In this document: positions 52,032-60,587 of the stretch, piece after piece
How positions within the stretch are numbered: the stretch's first letter is position 1
How the letters are laid out: each line of letters opens with the position of its first letter
Origin: Solwaraspora sp. WMMD406
GTDB taxonomy: Bacteria > Actinomycetota > Actinomycetes > Mycobacteriales > Micromonosporaceae
DNA length: 64,000 bases
Direction of reading: 5' to 3'
NCBI RefSeq assembly: GCF_029626025.1
Contig: NZ_JARUBF010000001.1
Coordinates: 4,868,001 to 4,932,000 of the forward strand
The notes under the pieces: generated by a model
Told to the model about the DNA's origin: nothing
What the model saw: only the letters and a program-made list of their open reading frames with translations
Database searches by the model: none
Translations under genes and position numbers: made by a program

Positions 52032-52063
52032 ACGCTAGAACCCTGCCGCAGGGGCAGAGTCAA
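52032..52063 (-). promoter_or_regulatory. MerR-type promoter: TTGACT, 20-bp spacer with dyad, TAGCGT
   Basis: On the minus strand, -35 TTGACT (52063-52058) and -10 TAGCGT (52037-52032) are separated by 20 bp, longer than normal. The spacer and its edge carry ACTCTGCC-CCTGC-GGCAGGGT, an inverted repeat with one mismatch. This is the arrangement that MerR regulators activate by untwisting DNA. The -10 lies 6 nt before the ATG at 52025, so the mRNA would be leaderless. The merR gene is divergent. Confidence 0.8.
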
Positions 52064-52088
52064 TGCGACGGAGCAGGAGGACACCGGC

Positions 52089-52823
52089 GTGTGGCGGATC
52101 GGCGAGGTGGCGCGCATGGTCGGAGTGTCCGAACGCACCCTGCGTCACTACGACAAGATCGGGCTGCTACCGCCGGCATCGACGGACCAGCTCACCGGCT
52201 ACCGCTGGTACGGCGTTGCCGAACTGTCCCGGCTGGAACGCATCCGTGGCCTGCAACGGCTCGGGCTGTCGCTGCGCCATATCGCCGAACTGCTGGACGC
52301 CCCCGACGCCCAGCTGCGGCAGGCCCTGGTCGAGACCGTGGCGGCACTGCGCGACGACATCGCCGCCCGTACGGCGACGGTAGCCGCCGCCGAGGACCAC
52401 CTCGCCGGTACGGCGTCGGTGCTGCCGCAGGTCGCCCGGGTCGGCACGCGCCGGCTGCGGATGCGTCACGTACGGGTGGCCGATCCCGCCGAGCTTGCTG
52501 TGCTGTGTCCGCGACCGCCGACGGTGCTGCTGACCTGGCTTCGCGGCTGGCCGGAGCGGGGTTTCCGGGCGGCGGTGGCGACCGACAGGTCCGGCGAGCG
52601 GCTCGACCTGCCCGCCCGTACCGTCGTCCGGGCCGTCGTGCCGCCGACGAGTGGCGTGGTCCGCGCCGGACTCGACCTGTTCGCCTGGCTGCCTCGCCAG
52701 CACCTGACGGTCGCCGGTCCCACGACGGAGGATCACCTGGTCGACGGCGACGGTGCCGCTGTCACCGTCCTGGAGATCCCGGTCGCGGCATGCCCGGACC
52801 GGCAGGCCCGCCCGGCCAGGTAA
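52089..52823 (+). CDS. MerR-family transcriptional regulator
   Basis: A 244-residue regulator with a MerR DNA-binding domain at the N-terminus: WRIGEVARMVGVSERTLRHY, DKIGLLPP, TGYRWYG and LQRLGLSLRHIAELL. A coiled-coil dimer helix follows (about 80-115), and the C-terminal 120 residues form a ligand-binding domain that lacks a Cys cluster, so metal sensing is unlikely. GTG 52089 follows GGAGG. The divergent promoter at 52032-52063 is the expected target. Confidence 0.92.
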   Translation: MWRIGEVARMVGVSERTLRHYDKIGLLPPASTDQLTGYRWYGVAELSRLERIRGLQRLGLSLRHIAELLDAPDAQLRQALVETVAALRDDIAARTATVAAAEDHLAGTASVLPQVARVGTRRLRMRHVRVADPAELAVLCPRPPTVLLTWLRGWPERGFRAAVATDRSGERLDLPARTVVRAVVPPTSGVVRAGLDLFAWLPRQHLTVAGPTTEDHLVDGDGAAVTVLEIPVAACPDRQARPAR

Positions 52824-52863
52824 ACGGGGCCGAAGTGTCAGCCGGGTATGGTTACCTACCGCT

Positions 52864-53265
52864 ATGCCACACCCGATCATGTTCGACGACGCCGATCCGC
52901 TGCTCGCCGAGGTACGCCGGCTCGCGCTGGCCTTCCCCGACGCCGCCGAGAAGATCTCGCACGGCCATCCGGCGTTCTACACCACCAAGGTGTTCGCCTA
53001 CTACGGCGGCTCGGTGAAGGTCGACGGCGTCTACCAGCAGCACGATCACTCCGTACTGGTGCTGGTGGACCCGGACGAGCGGGCGGCGCTGCTGGCCGAG
53101 CCGCGATGCTATGCCCCGGCGTACCTGGCCAGCTCCGGCTGGGTCGGGGTGGACCTGGCCGACGACACCGACTGGGCGGAGATCGGCGAACTGCTCGACG
53201 CCAGCTACCGGCGGACCGCCGGGCCCCGCCGGATCGCCCGACTCGACGCCCGGCCGATCCGCTAG
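52864..53265 (+). CDS. MmcQ/YjbR-family protein
   Basis: A 133-residue protein of the MmcQ/YjbR (DUF419-like) family, a small double-wing DNA-binding-like fold of unproven role. Signature parts are LALAFPDAAEKISHGHPAFY, KVFAYYG, CYAPAYLASSGWVGVDL and the end helix ELLDASYRRTA. It lies 40 nt after the MerR gene and just before an XRE gene scar and an orphan DUF397 gene. Confidence 0.88.
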   Translation: MPHPIMFDDADPLLAEVRRLALAFPDAAEKISHGHPAFYTTKVFAYYGGSVKVDGVYQQHDHSVLVLVDPDERAALLAEPRCYAPAYLASSGWVGVDLADDTDWAEIGELLDASYRRTAGPRRIARLDARPIR

Positions 53266-53279
53266 CAGCCGACATTGTC

Positions 53280-53327
53280 GAGGAGTCCCACGACATGATC
53301 CTGAAAGCGGTGCAGACATGGAGCTGA
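53280..53327 (+). pseudogene. 3' scar of a deleted XRE(DUF5753) regulator gene
   Basis: The frame ending at 53327 reads ESHDMILKAVQTWS and stops, and overlaps the start of the following DUF397 gene by 10 bp. The intact pair at 10910-11895 has SLDMIMRTAETWI in the same place with the same 10-bp overlap. Nothing of the rest of the XRE gene remains: the MmcQ gene ends 15 bp upstream of the scar. Confidence 0.7.
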
Positions 53328-53518
53328 GCCCCACCCCTCGCTGGCGCAAGTCGACCCGCAGCAACCCCGCTGGCGGCAACTGTGTCGAGGTCGCCGACAA
53401 CCTCCCCGGTCGGGTCCACGTCCGCGACACCAAGGACCGCGACGGCTGCACCCTGACCTTCGCCCCCGCTGCCTGGTCCGCCTTCGTCACCCTGGCCAAG
53501 ACCACGTCCGTACGCTGA
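53318..53518 (+). CDS. Orphan DUF397 protein
   Basis: A 66-residue DUF397 protein with a complete core: WRKSTRSNPAGGNCVEVA, VHVRDTKDRDG and CTLTFAPAAWSAFVTLAK. It is very close in sequence, also at DNA level, to the DUF397 protein at 11683. Its own XRE partner is reduced to a scar, so it is either silent or acts with a partner elsewhere, such as the one at 10910. No ribosome site of its own is apparent. Confidence 0.85.
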   Translation: MELSPTPRWRKSTRSNPAGGNCVEVADNLPGRVHVRDTKDRDGCTLTFAPAAWSAFVTLAKTTSVR

Positions 53519-53544
53519 CCCGGCCACGCCGACTGTGAGGTGGG

Positions 53545-54552
53545 TCAGCCAGTGAGGAAGCGGTGGGCGTTTCCGCCGCGTAGGGCGACCCGCTGGTCGG
53601 CGGTGAGGAAGTCCGCCTTGTCGACCACCGCGCCGACCGGCCGCTCCCCCAATGGGTACGGGTAGTCGCTGCCCAGCAGCACCTGGTCGGCACCCATCGT
53701 GTCGACCAGCAGCCGCAGCGCCGCCGGGTCGAACACCACCGAGTCGACGTAGAACCGGTCCAGGTAGTGGCTGGGCGGGTGCGCCGAGCGGCCGCGTACC
53801 ACGTCGCCGCGCCGGTGCCAGGCGTTGTCGGCGCGGCCCAGCCAGAACGGGAAGCTGCCGCCGCCGTGGGCGAAGCAGATCCGCAGCGTACGGGGCAGCT
53901 GGTCGAAGCCGCCGCCGAGGATCAGCGCCAGGATCGACAGGTGGGTCTCGGCGGGCATACCGGACAGCCACCGGGCCATCCACCGGTCCAGCCGGGGCCC
54001 GGACGGCATGTCCCACGGATGGACGAAGACCGGTGCGCCGGCGTCGGCGCAGTGCCGCAGGAAGGCGACGATGCCAGCGTCGTCGAGGTCGCGGTCACCG
54101 ACGTGGTTGCCGATCTCTACCCCGGCATGCCCGGCGGCGAGGCAGCGGTCCAGTTCGGCGCAGGCCGCGTCCGGGTCCTGCAACGGCACCTGGCAGAACG
54201 GCACCAGCCGGCCACCGCCAGCGGCGGTGACCTCCAGCGTCAGGTCGTTGAAGATCCGCGCCACCTTGACCGCCTGATCGGCCGGTCGGTCGTAGGCGAA
54301 GAACACCGGCGTCGGCGAGACCACCTGCACGTCGACCCCGTCGGCGGCCATATCGGCCAGCCGGGTGGGCGGGTCCCAGGTCTGCGGGCCGACCGGCCGG
54401 AACTCCGTCTGACCCACCATGATCATGGCGGCGCGTTCGGAGTCGATCCGCAGCCACGGCCAGCCGGTCCCGCCGCAGGCGGCGGCGAGATCCGGCCAGC
54501 CCTTGGGCACCAGGTGGGTGTGGACGTCGATGGTCCGCTCGGCGACGGTCAC
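53545..54552 (-). CDS. 2-amino-3-carboxymuconate-6-semialdehyde decarboxylase (ACMSD)
   Basis: A 335-residue amidohydrolase-fold enzyme that removes CO2 from the ring-cleavage product of 3-hydroxyanthranilate, giving 2-aminomuconate semialdehyde and steering flux away from quinolinate. The zinc ligands are visible: VHTH near the N-terminus, the His in FVHPWDM, the His in CFAHGGGSFPFWLGR and the Asp in LLGSDYPYPLG. Length fits the family. GTG 54552 lies 8 nt after the HAO stop; initiation probably depends on coupling, as no clear ribosome site is seen. It is the last gene of the operon. Confidence 0.93.
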   Translation of the reverse strand: MTVAERTIDVHTHLVPKGWPDLAAACGGTGWPWLRIDSERAAMIMVGQTEFRPVGPQTWDPPTRLADMAADGVDVQVVSPTPVFFAYDRPADQAVKVARIFNDLTLEVTAAGGGRLVPFCQVPLQDPDAACAELDRCLAAGHAGVEIGNHVGDRDLDDAGIVAFLRHCADAGAPVFVHPWDMPSGPRLDRWMARWLSGMPAETHLSILALILGGGFDQLPRTLRICFAHGGGSFPFWLGRADNAWHRRGDVVRGRSAHPPSHYLDRFYVDSVVFDPAALRLLVDTMGADQVLLGSDYPYPLGERPVGAVVDKADFLTADQRVALRGGNAHRFLTG

Positions 54553-54560
54553 GGCACTAC

Positions 54561-55085
54561 TCAGCCCTTGCCCGGGTGCAGGGCACCGCACTTGTCGCAG
54601 GTACGGGCGGACTCGTCACCGTAGAAGGCGGTGAACACCGGCGGCAGGTCGGCGACGATGTCACGTACCTGCAGCTCGACGGAGTGCACCAGGTTGCCGC
54701 AGTCGAGGCAGTACCACTGGAACTTCTCCAGGGTGCCCTCCTCGCGGACCCGCTCGATGACGACCCCGATCGAGCCTGGCTCGGGGCGTTGCGGCGAGTG
54801 CGGTACGAATCCGGGCAGCACCCACATCTGACCTTCCCGGATGTGCACCGTCTGCGGACCGTCGTCGGTCATCAGGTTGACGTGCATGTTGCCTTTGACC
54901 TGGTAGAAGAACTCCTCGTACGGGTCGACGTGGAAGTCGGTGCGCTGGTTGGGGCCGCCGACGACCTGCACGATGAAATCGTCGCCGGTGGGGAACAGCT
55001 GCTTGTTGTTCACCGGCGGCTTGAGCAGATGCTCGTTCTCGCTGACCCAGTGGGGGAAGTTGACCGGTTCGGCGATGTCGCTCAC
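54561..55085 (-). CDS. nbaC: 3-hydroxyanthranilate 3,4-dioxygenase
   Basis: A 174-residue cupin dioxygenase that opens the ring of 3-hydroxyanthranilate. The iron ligands are in RTDFHVDPYEEFFYQ (His, Glu) and VPHSPQRPE (His). The C-terminal rubredoxin-like zinc site CLDCG...CDKCG is present, as in bacterial and some fungal enzymes. I chose the GTG at 55085, since AAGGAG lies 8 nt upstream and the family starts near SDIAEPVNFPHW; a GTG at 55094 overlaps that site. Confidence 0.95.
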   Translation of the reverse strand: MSDIAEPVNFPHWVSENEHLLKPPVNNKQLFPTGDDFIVQVVGGPNQRTDFHVDPYEEFFYQVKGNMHVNLMTDDGPQTVHIREGQMWVLPGFVPHSPQRPEPGSIGVVIERVREEGTLEKFQWYCLDCGNLVHSVELQVRDIVADLPPVFTAFYGDESARTCDKCGALHPGKG

Positions 55086-55090
55086 GGGTG

Positions 55091-55522
55091 TCACTCCTTC
55101 CGGGTGGAGGCGTCGGCCGGTGCCACGGCGATGGCCTGGATCTCGATGAGTAGGTGTGGGTGGGGTAGTTGGTGGACGGCGACGGTGGTGCGGGTGGGTC
55201 CGGTGTGGTCGAAGTGTTCGGCCCAGATCTGGTTGTAGCCGCCGAAGTCGTTCATGTTGGTCAGGTAGGTGGTGACGGAGACGAGGTCGGTGAGGCTGGC
55301 GCCGGCGGCGGTGAGCAGGTCGGCGATGTTGGCGATGACGGCGCGGGTCTGTTCGCGGATGTCGAGTTGGGTGGTGCCGTAGGCGTCGACGGTGGCGCCG
55401 GCGATGGTGTTGTCGGGGCGGCGGCTGGAGGTGCCGGAGACGAAGATGAACCCGCCGGCGACCTTGACGTGTGGGAACGCCCCACGCGGGGTGGCCTTGC
55501 CGGCGACCAGGTGCGCGGTCAC
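55091..55522 (-). CDS. RidA-family 2-aminomuconate deaminase
   Basis: A 143-residue RidA/YjgF-fold protein. The conserved Arg in GPTRTTVAV and the Glu in LIEIQAIA are the residues that act in imine deamination, and the [10 protein letters not shown] and [11 protein letters not shown] segments fit. In this operon the expected reaction is 2-aminomuconate to 4-oxalocrotonate, as in the nba and amn pathways. GTG 55522 follows GGAGG and overlaps the stop of the upstream decarboxylase in a GTGA junction; the longer frame to 55804 is a shadow. Confidence 0.88.
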   Translation of the reverse strand: MTAHLVAGKATPRGAFPHVKVAGGFIFVSGTSSRRPDNTIAGATVDAYGTTQLDIREQTRAVIANIADLLTAAGASLTDLVSVTTYLTNMNDFGGYNQIWAEHFDHTGPTRTTVAVHQLPHPHLLIEIQAIAVAPADASTRKE

Positions 55523-56298
55523 GGCGTACCTCCGATCGTGGTGAAGGCGGCGGTGCCGAGCCCTTGCACAGTGGCCCGCACGTGGACGCCGCGTGGGAGG
55601 GGGACGGCGGCGGTGGCCGCGCCGGCCAGGAAGATCCAGCCTGGTTGGAGGGCCGGGCCGTGCCGGTCGGCCAGCGCGACGCCGGCGGCGAGGGCCCGGC
55701 GGGGGTCGCCGAGGATGGCCGCCGTCGACCCGGTCTGCACTGTGCGTCCGTCCACGTCCAGCAGTACGCCGAGATTGTCGACGCCGGCCGGGACCGGCTG
55801 CCACGGCCCGATGGTGAACAGGGCGGCCGAGGTGTTGTCGGCGATCACATCAGGCAGCGAAAAGGTGAAGTCGGCGTACCGGGAGTCGATGACCTCCAGG
55901 GCGGGGGCGACGGCCCGGACCGCGTCGGTGAACGGCATCCCGGGGGTCGGCGGACGGTCCAGCAGGAAGGCGATCTCCGGTTCGACGCGGGGGTGGATCA
56001 GCCCGGAGATGTCGACGCTGCCGCCGTCGGGTACGGCGGTGGCGTCGGTGAGCTGGCCGAGGATCGGGGAGTCGACGCCGACCTGCGCCATCTTCGCCTT
56101 GCTCGTCAGCCCCATCTTCGCACCGACGAGCCGTTCACCACGGCCGGTACGGCGGGCGATCAGCGCCTGCTGCACCGCGTAGGCGGTGTCGACGTCGACG
56201 CCGTACGCCTCGGCGAGTTGCGGGATCGGGGTGCCGGTGACCGCCGCGTCGTCGAGCCGGGCGGCCAACCCGGCGAGGTCGACGTCTGTGCTGGTCAC
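55519..56298 (-). CDS. 4-oxalocrotonate decarboxylase / 2-oxo-3-hexenedioate decarboxylase
   Basis: A 259-residue member of the hydratase/decarboxylase branch of the FAH superfamily. The metal ligands are in EPEIAFLL (Glu-x-Glu) and the conserved Lys in [13 protein letters not shown]. Of the two related proteins in the operon, this one, next to the deaminase gene, is the better decarboxylase candidate, giving 2-oxopent-4-enoate; the other (58249) would be the hydratase. The two could be swapped, since they are similar and usually form a complex. GTG start with GGAGG. Confidence 0.85.
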   Translation of the reverse strand: MTSTDVDLAGLAARLDDAAVTGTPIPQLAEAYGVDVDTAYAVQQALIARRTGRGERLVGAKMGLTSKAKMAQVGVDSPILGQLTDATAVPDGGSVDISGLIHPRVEPEIAFLLDRPPTPGMPFTDAVRAVAPALEVIDSRYADFTFSLPDVIADNTSAALFTIGPWQPVPAGVDNLGVLLDVDGRTVQTGSTAAILGDPRRALAAGVALADRHGPALQPGWIFLAGAATAAVPLPRGVHVRATVQGLGTAAFTTIGGTP

Positions 56299-57326
56299 TG
56301 CACACCTCCGTGGGCGGTGCGGGGGGTGTCGGCGAGGTCGAGGGCGACGTCGGTGATCATGTCTTCCTGGCCGCCGACCATCCGTCGGCGGCCGAGTTCG
56401 ATCAGGATGGACCGCACGTCCAGGTTGTAGCGGTCGGCGGCGCGTTCGGCGTGGCGCAGGAAGCTGGAGTAGACGCCGGCGTAGCCCAGCGACAGGGTTT
56501 CCCGGTCGACGCGGACCGGCCGGTCCTGCAACGGCCGGACCAGGTCCTCGGCGGCGTCCATCAGCGCGAACGTGTCGCAGCCGTGTTCCCAGCCGTGCAG
56601 GTCGGCGACGGCGGTGAACACTTCCAGGGGGGCGTTGCCGGCCCCGGCGCCCATGCCGGCGAGGGAGGCGTCGACCCGGGTGGTGCCATGCTCGACGGCG
56701 ATCACGCTGTTGGCCACGCCCAGCGACAGGTTGTGGTGGGCGTGGATACCGATCTGCGTGTGCGGGTCGAGGACCTGCCGGTAGGCGTCGACCCGCTGGG
56801 CGACGTCGGTCATCAGCAGCCGGCCGCCGGAGTCGGTGACGTAGACGCAGTGCGCCCCGTACGACTCCATCAGTTTGGCCTGCCCGGCGAGCCCTTCCGG
56901 GGTGTTCATGTGCGCCATCATCAGGAACCCGGCGACGTCCATACCGTGGTCGCGGGCCCAGCCGATGTGTTGGGCGGCGACGTCGGCCTCGGTGCAGTGG
57001 GTGGCGATCCGCACACTGGTCACCCCGAGGTCGCGGGCCGCTTTCAGGTCGTCGATGGTGCCGATGCCGGGCAGCAGCAACGTGGTCAACGTCGCCCGGT
57101 CGACCACGTCGGCGGCAGCACGGATCCAGTCGGCGTCCGACGCCGCGCCGTGGCCGTAGGTGACGCTGGAGCCGGCCAGGCCGTCGCCGTGGGCGACCTC
57201 GATCGCGTCCACCCCGGCCGCGTCCAACGCCGCCGCGATCGCCCGGACCTGCCCGACGGTGTAGCGGTGCCTGATGGCGTGCATGCCGTCGCGCAACGTG
57301 ACGTCCTGGACGTACAGCCGGGTCAT
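56295..57326 (-). CDS. 4-hydroxy-2-oxovalerate aldolase
   Basis: A 343-residue DRE-TIM metallolyase (MhpE/DmpG type) that splits 4-hydroxy-2-oxovalerate to pyruvate and acetaldehyde. Conserved parts are [12 protein letters not shown] (Arg, Asp metal ligand), the acid [15 protein letters not shown] and the metal-binding [11 protein letters not shown]. The C-terminal helical communication domain is present. It normally channels acetaldehyde to the next enzyme, whose gene overlaps by 4 bp. ATG with GGAGG. Confidence 0.95.
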   Translation of the reverse strand: MTRLYVQDVTLRDGMHAIRHRYTVGQVRAIAAALDAAGVDAIEVAHGDGLAGSSVTYGHGAASDADWIRAAADVVDRATLTTLLLPGIGTIDDLKAARDLGVTSVRIATHCTEADVAAQHIGWARDHGMDVAGFLMMAHMNTPEGLAGQAKLMESYGAHCVYVTDSGGRLLMTDVAQRVDAYRQVLDPHTQIGIHAHHNLSLGVANSVIAVEHGTTRVDASLAGMGAGAGNAPLEVFTAVADLHGWEHGCDTFALMDAAEDLVRPLQDRPVRVDRETLSLGYAGVYSSFLRHAERAADRYNLDVRSILIELGRRRMVGGQEDMITDVALDLADTPRTAHGGVQ

Positions 57327-58249
57327 GACCGTGCCTCCGCTCGGACAGCGACCAGACGTTCCGCTGTGCGCAAAGCGGCCGAGGTCATGATGTCGAGGTT
57401 GCCGGCGTACGCGGGCAGGTAGTGCCCGGCACCGGAGACCTCCAGGAACACCGACACCTGGGTGCCGACGAAGTGGCCGCCCAACGCCGGAACGTACGCG
57501 TCGACCGGGTCGAACTGCACCGCCTGTTTGAGTCGGTAGCCGGGCACATAGCCGGCGACCGACCCGACCATCGCCTCGACGGAGTCGGCCACCCGGCCGG
57601 TGTCGACGCCGGCCGGGACCAGGCAGTAGACGGTGTCACGCATCAACAGCGGCGGATCCGCCGGGTTCAACACGATGATCGCCTTACCCGTACCGGCACC
57701 GCCGACGACCTCCAGGGCGCGGGCGGTGGTCTGGGTGAACTCGTCGATGTTCGCCCGGGTGCCCGGACCCGCCGACCGCGACGCGATCGAGGCGACGATC
57801 TCCGCGTACGCCACCGGCGCCACCGCCGCGACGGCGGCGACGACCGGAACGGTGGCCTGCCCACCACAGGTGACCATGTTGACGTTCGGCTCGCCCAGGT
57901 GCGCGTCCAGATTCACCGACGGCACCACGTACGGGCCGACCGCCGCCGGGGTCAGATCCACCACCGACCGGCCGTAAGCTCGCAGGACCTCGTCGTTGCG
58001 CCGGTGCGCACCCGCCGACGTGGCGTCGAACACCAACCCGACGTCGGCGAACTCGGGCAACGCCACCAGGCCGTCGACCCCCTCACTCGTGGTCGCCACG
58101 CCGAGCCGGCGGGCGCGGGCCAGCCCGTCGGATTCCGGGTCGATACCGACCATCGCCACCATCTCCAGCGACTCCGACAACCGCAACACCTTGATCATCA
58201 GATCGGTGCCGATGTTGCCCGACCCGACCACCGCCACCCCGACACCCAC
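57323..58249 (-). CDS. Acetaldehyde dehydrogenase (acetylating)
   Basis: A 308-residue MhpF/DmpF-type enzyme that turns acetaldehyde to acetyl-CoA with NAD. The N-terminal [14 protein letters not shown] binds NAD, and the catalytic Cys lies in [10 protein letters not shown]. The C-terminal part ([20 protein letters not shown] in part) fits the subunit that pairs with the aldolase. The GTG start shares its G with the TAG stop of the hydratase gene, and GGAGG sits inside that gene. Confidence 0.95.
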   Translation of the reverse strand: MGVGVAVVGSGNIGTDLMIKVLRLSESLEMVAMVGIDPESDGLARARRLGVATTSEGVDGLVALPEFADVGLVFDATSAGAHRRNDEVLRAYGRSVVDLTPAAVGPYVVPSVNLDAHLGEPNVNMVTCGGQATVPVVAAVAAVAPVAYAEIVASIASRSAGPGTRANIDEFTQTTARALEVVGGAGTGKAIIVLNPADPPLLMRDTVYCLVPAGVDTGRVADSVEAMVGSVAGYVPGYRLKQAVQFDPVDAYVPALGGHFVGTQVSVFLEVSGAGHYLPAYAGNLDIMTSAALRTAERLVAVRAEARS

Positions 58250-59082
58250 TACGACCCCTCCCCTGGCGACTCGCTACCGGCCGACCGGTCGGCCGGCTTC
58301 GCACTGAATCTGGTCCGCACCGAACCGAGCCCGCCGATCCGCGCCTCAAAGGCCGCCCCCGGGGTGACCGGCACCATCGGGCCGAGCGCACCGGACAGCA
58401 CCAGGTCACCGGCCCGCAGCGGATCCCCGGCGGCGGCCATGGTCGAGGCCAGCCAGGCGACGGCGTGCACCGGATGGCCGAGGCAGGCCGCACCGGCACC
58501 CACCGACACCGGTTCACCCGCCGATTCGAGCACCATGCCGCACTCGCGCAGGTCCACCGAGGCCGGCGGCACCGGCCGGTCGCCGAGCACGAACAACCCC
58601 GACGACGCGTTGTCCGCCACGGTGTCCACGATCGAGATGTCCCACCCGGTGATCCGGGAGTCGACGATCTCGACCGCCGGCAGCAGGAAATCGGTGGCCC
58701 GCAGCACGTCGACCACGGTCGCCGGGCCGTCCGGCAGATCCGCGCCGAGCACGAACGCCACCTCCGCCTCCACCCTGGGCTGGATCAGCCCGGCCAGGTC
58801 GACCTCGTCACCATCCGCCACCGCCATGTCGGCGAAGAGCACCCCGAAGTCGGGCTGGTAGACGCCGAACGCGGCCTGCACCGCCGGCGCCGTCAGGCCG
58901 ATCTTCGCCCCCACCCGGCGGCGGCCCGCGCCTGTCCAGCCGGCCACCGTCGCCCGTTGCACCGCGTACGCCGCCGCCACATCACCCGCCGGCAACAGCC
59001 GGTCCCGCAGCGGCGCACACGGCACCCCCGAGTCGTACGCCCCGGTCAACGCCGCGACAGCGGCCTCAACATCAACGGTCAT
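58249..59082 (-). CDS. 2-oxopent-4-enoate hydratase
   Basis: A 277-residue FAH-superfamily enzyme that adds water to 2-oxopent-4-enoate to give 4-hydroxy-2-oxovalerate. [12 protein letters not shown] holds the metal-binding Glu pair and VGAKIGLT the Lys. It is a paralogue of the decarboxylase at 55519. The ATG at 59082 is in an ATGA overlap with the aldehyde dehydrogenase stop, which decides the start; the frame is open 65 codons further up as a shadow. Confidence 0.87.
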   Translation of the reverse strand: MTVDVEAAVAALTGAYDSGVPCAPLRDRLLPAGDVAAAYAVQRATVAGWTGAGRRRVGAKIGLTAPAVQAAFGVYQPDFGVLFADMAVADGDEVDLAGLIQPRVEAEVAFVLGADLPDGPATVVDVLRATDFLLPAVEIVDSRITGWDISIVDTVADNASSGLFVLGDRPVPPASVDLRECGMVLESAGEPVSVGAGAACLGHPVHAVAWLASTMAAAGDPLRAGDLVLSGALGPMVPVTPGAAFEARIGGLGSVRTRFSAKPADRSAGSESPGEGS

Positions 59083-60587
59083 GACATGTCCACACAGACG
59101 TTGGTCAGTTCGGAGTAGAAGCCCAGCGAGTGCACGCCACCCTCCCGACCCACCCCGGAGGCCTTCACCCCACCGAACGGGGTGCGCAGGTCCCGCAGGA
59201 ACCAGGTGTTCACCCACACGATCCCGACGTCCAGACGCGATCCGGCCCGGTGCGCCCGCCCCACATCCCGGGTCCACACCGTCGCCGCCAACCCGTAGTC
59301 GGAGTCGTTGGCCAACGCGAACGCCTCCTCCTCCGAATCGAACGGGGCGACATGACAGACCGGGCCGAACACCTCCTCCCGCACCAGCCGCGCAGACTGC
59401 CCCAACCCGGTCAACACCGTCGGCTCCACGTACGCGCCACCGTCACGGGCGTCACCGAACACCGGCACACCACCACCAGCTCGTACGTCAGCGCCTTCGA
59501 CGCGGGCCAGGTCGTAGAAACCCAACACCTTGTCCCGATGCCCCCGCGAGATCAACGGCATCGTCGCAATCGACTCGTCAGCCGGCCAACCCCACCGAAC
59601 GTCGCGGGCGGCAGCCGCCAACCGGTCCACGAACTCGTCGAACACCGGCCGCTGCACATACAACCGCTCCGTACACAGACACACCTGACCGCCGTTGGTG
59701 AACGACGACCGCACCGAACCCGCCACCGCCGCGTCCAGATCCGCGTCGGCGAACACCAGACCGGCGTTCTTCCCGCCGAGCTCGAACGACACCGCCCTCA
59801 CCCCGTCAGCCGCCGCCCGCATGATCGCCGACCCCGTCGCCGACTCACCCGTGAACGTGACCGCGTCCACCCCCGGATGCCGCGTCAACCACTCCCCCGC
59901 CGCCCCCGGCCCGAACCCGTGCACCACATTGAAAACCCCGTCCGGCACACCCACCGCCGCCATCACCTCGGCCAGCAACGTCGCCGACGCCGGAGTCTCC
60001 TCACTCGGCTTGACGACGACAGCGTTGCCGCAGGCCAGCGCAGGAGCCACCTTCCAGGTCAGCAACAGCAACGGCAGATTCCACGGCACGATGACCGCCA
60101 CGACGCCGACAGGTTTGCGGACCGCGTAGTTCAACGCCCGACCACCCGACGGCGTCACCGTCGTGAACGACTCCGTCGGCGCGGTCGCGGCGATCTCCGC
60201 GAACGCCCGGAAATTCGCCGCCCCGCGCGGGATGTCCAGGGCCCGGGCCTGGCTGACCGGTTTGCCGGTGTCGGCGACCTCGGCGGCGACCAGGTCGTCG
60301 AAGCGGCGGTCCAACTCGTCGGCGACCGCCCGCAGCACCGCCGAGCGGTCCCGTTCGCCCATGCCGCCCCAGGGTCCGCGCACCGCCGACCGGGCCGCAG
60401 CTACGGCCGTGTCGACCGTCCCGGCGTCGGCCTCGGCGACCTCGAACACCGTCTCGCCGGTCACCGGCGACACCTTCGCAAACCGCTTCCCGACGTCGAC
60501 GAACCGACCATCCACGAAGCTGCGCAGCAGGCCGGGACCGCCCGCCGCCGGCCGGCCGACGAGCAGATCGGGGTGCCACAGGGTCAT
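59079..60587 (-). CDS. 2-aminomuconic semialdehyde dehydrogenase-type aldehyde dehydrogenase
   Basis: A 502-residue aldehyde dehydrogenase. The NAD site and oxyanion Asn are in VPWNLPLLLLTWKVAPALA, the general base Glu in FELGGKNAG and the nucleophile Cys in GGQVCLCTERLYV. TPFGGVKASGVGREGG is the usual end. It resembles 2-hydroxymuconic/2-aminomuconic semialdehyde dehydrogenases; in this operon 2-aminomuconate semialdehyde is the natural substrate. Start and stop both overlap neighbours by ATGA. Confidence 0.9.
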   Translation of the reverse strand: MTLWHPDLLVGRPAAGGPGLLRSFVDGRFVDVGKRFAKVSPVTGETVFEVAEADAGTVDTAVAAARSAVRGPWGGMGERDRSAVLRAVADELDRRFDDLVAAEVADTGKPVSQARALDIPRGAANFRAFAEIAATAPTESFTTVTPSGGRALNYAVRKPVGVVAVIVPWNLPLLLLTWKVAPALACGNAVVVKPSEETPASATLLAEVMAAVGVPDGVFNVVHGFGPGAAGEWLTRHPGVDAVTFTGESATGSAIMRAAADGVRAVSFELGGKNAGLVFADADLDAAVAGSVRSSFTNGGQVCLCTERLYVQRPVFDEFVDRLAAAARDVRWGWPADESIATMPLISRGHRDKVLGFYDLARVEGADVRAGGGVPVFGDARDGGAYVEPTVLTGLGQSARLVREEVFGPVCHVAPFDSEEEAFALANDSDYGLAATVWTRDVGRAHRAGSRLDVGIVWVNTWFLRDLRTPFGGVKASGVGREGGVHSLGFYSELTNVCVDMS

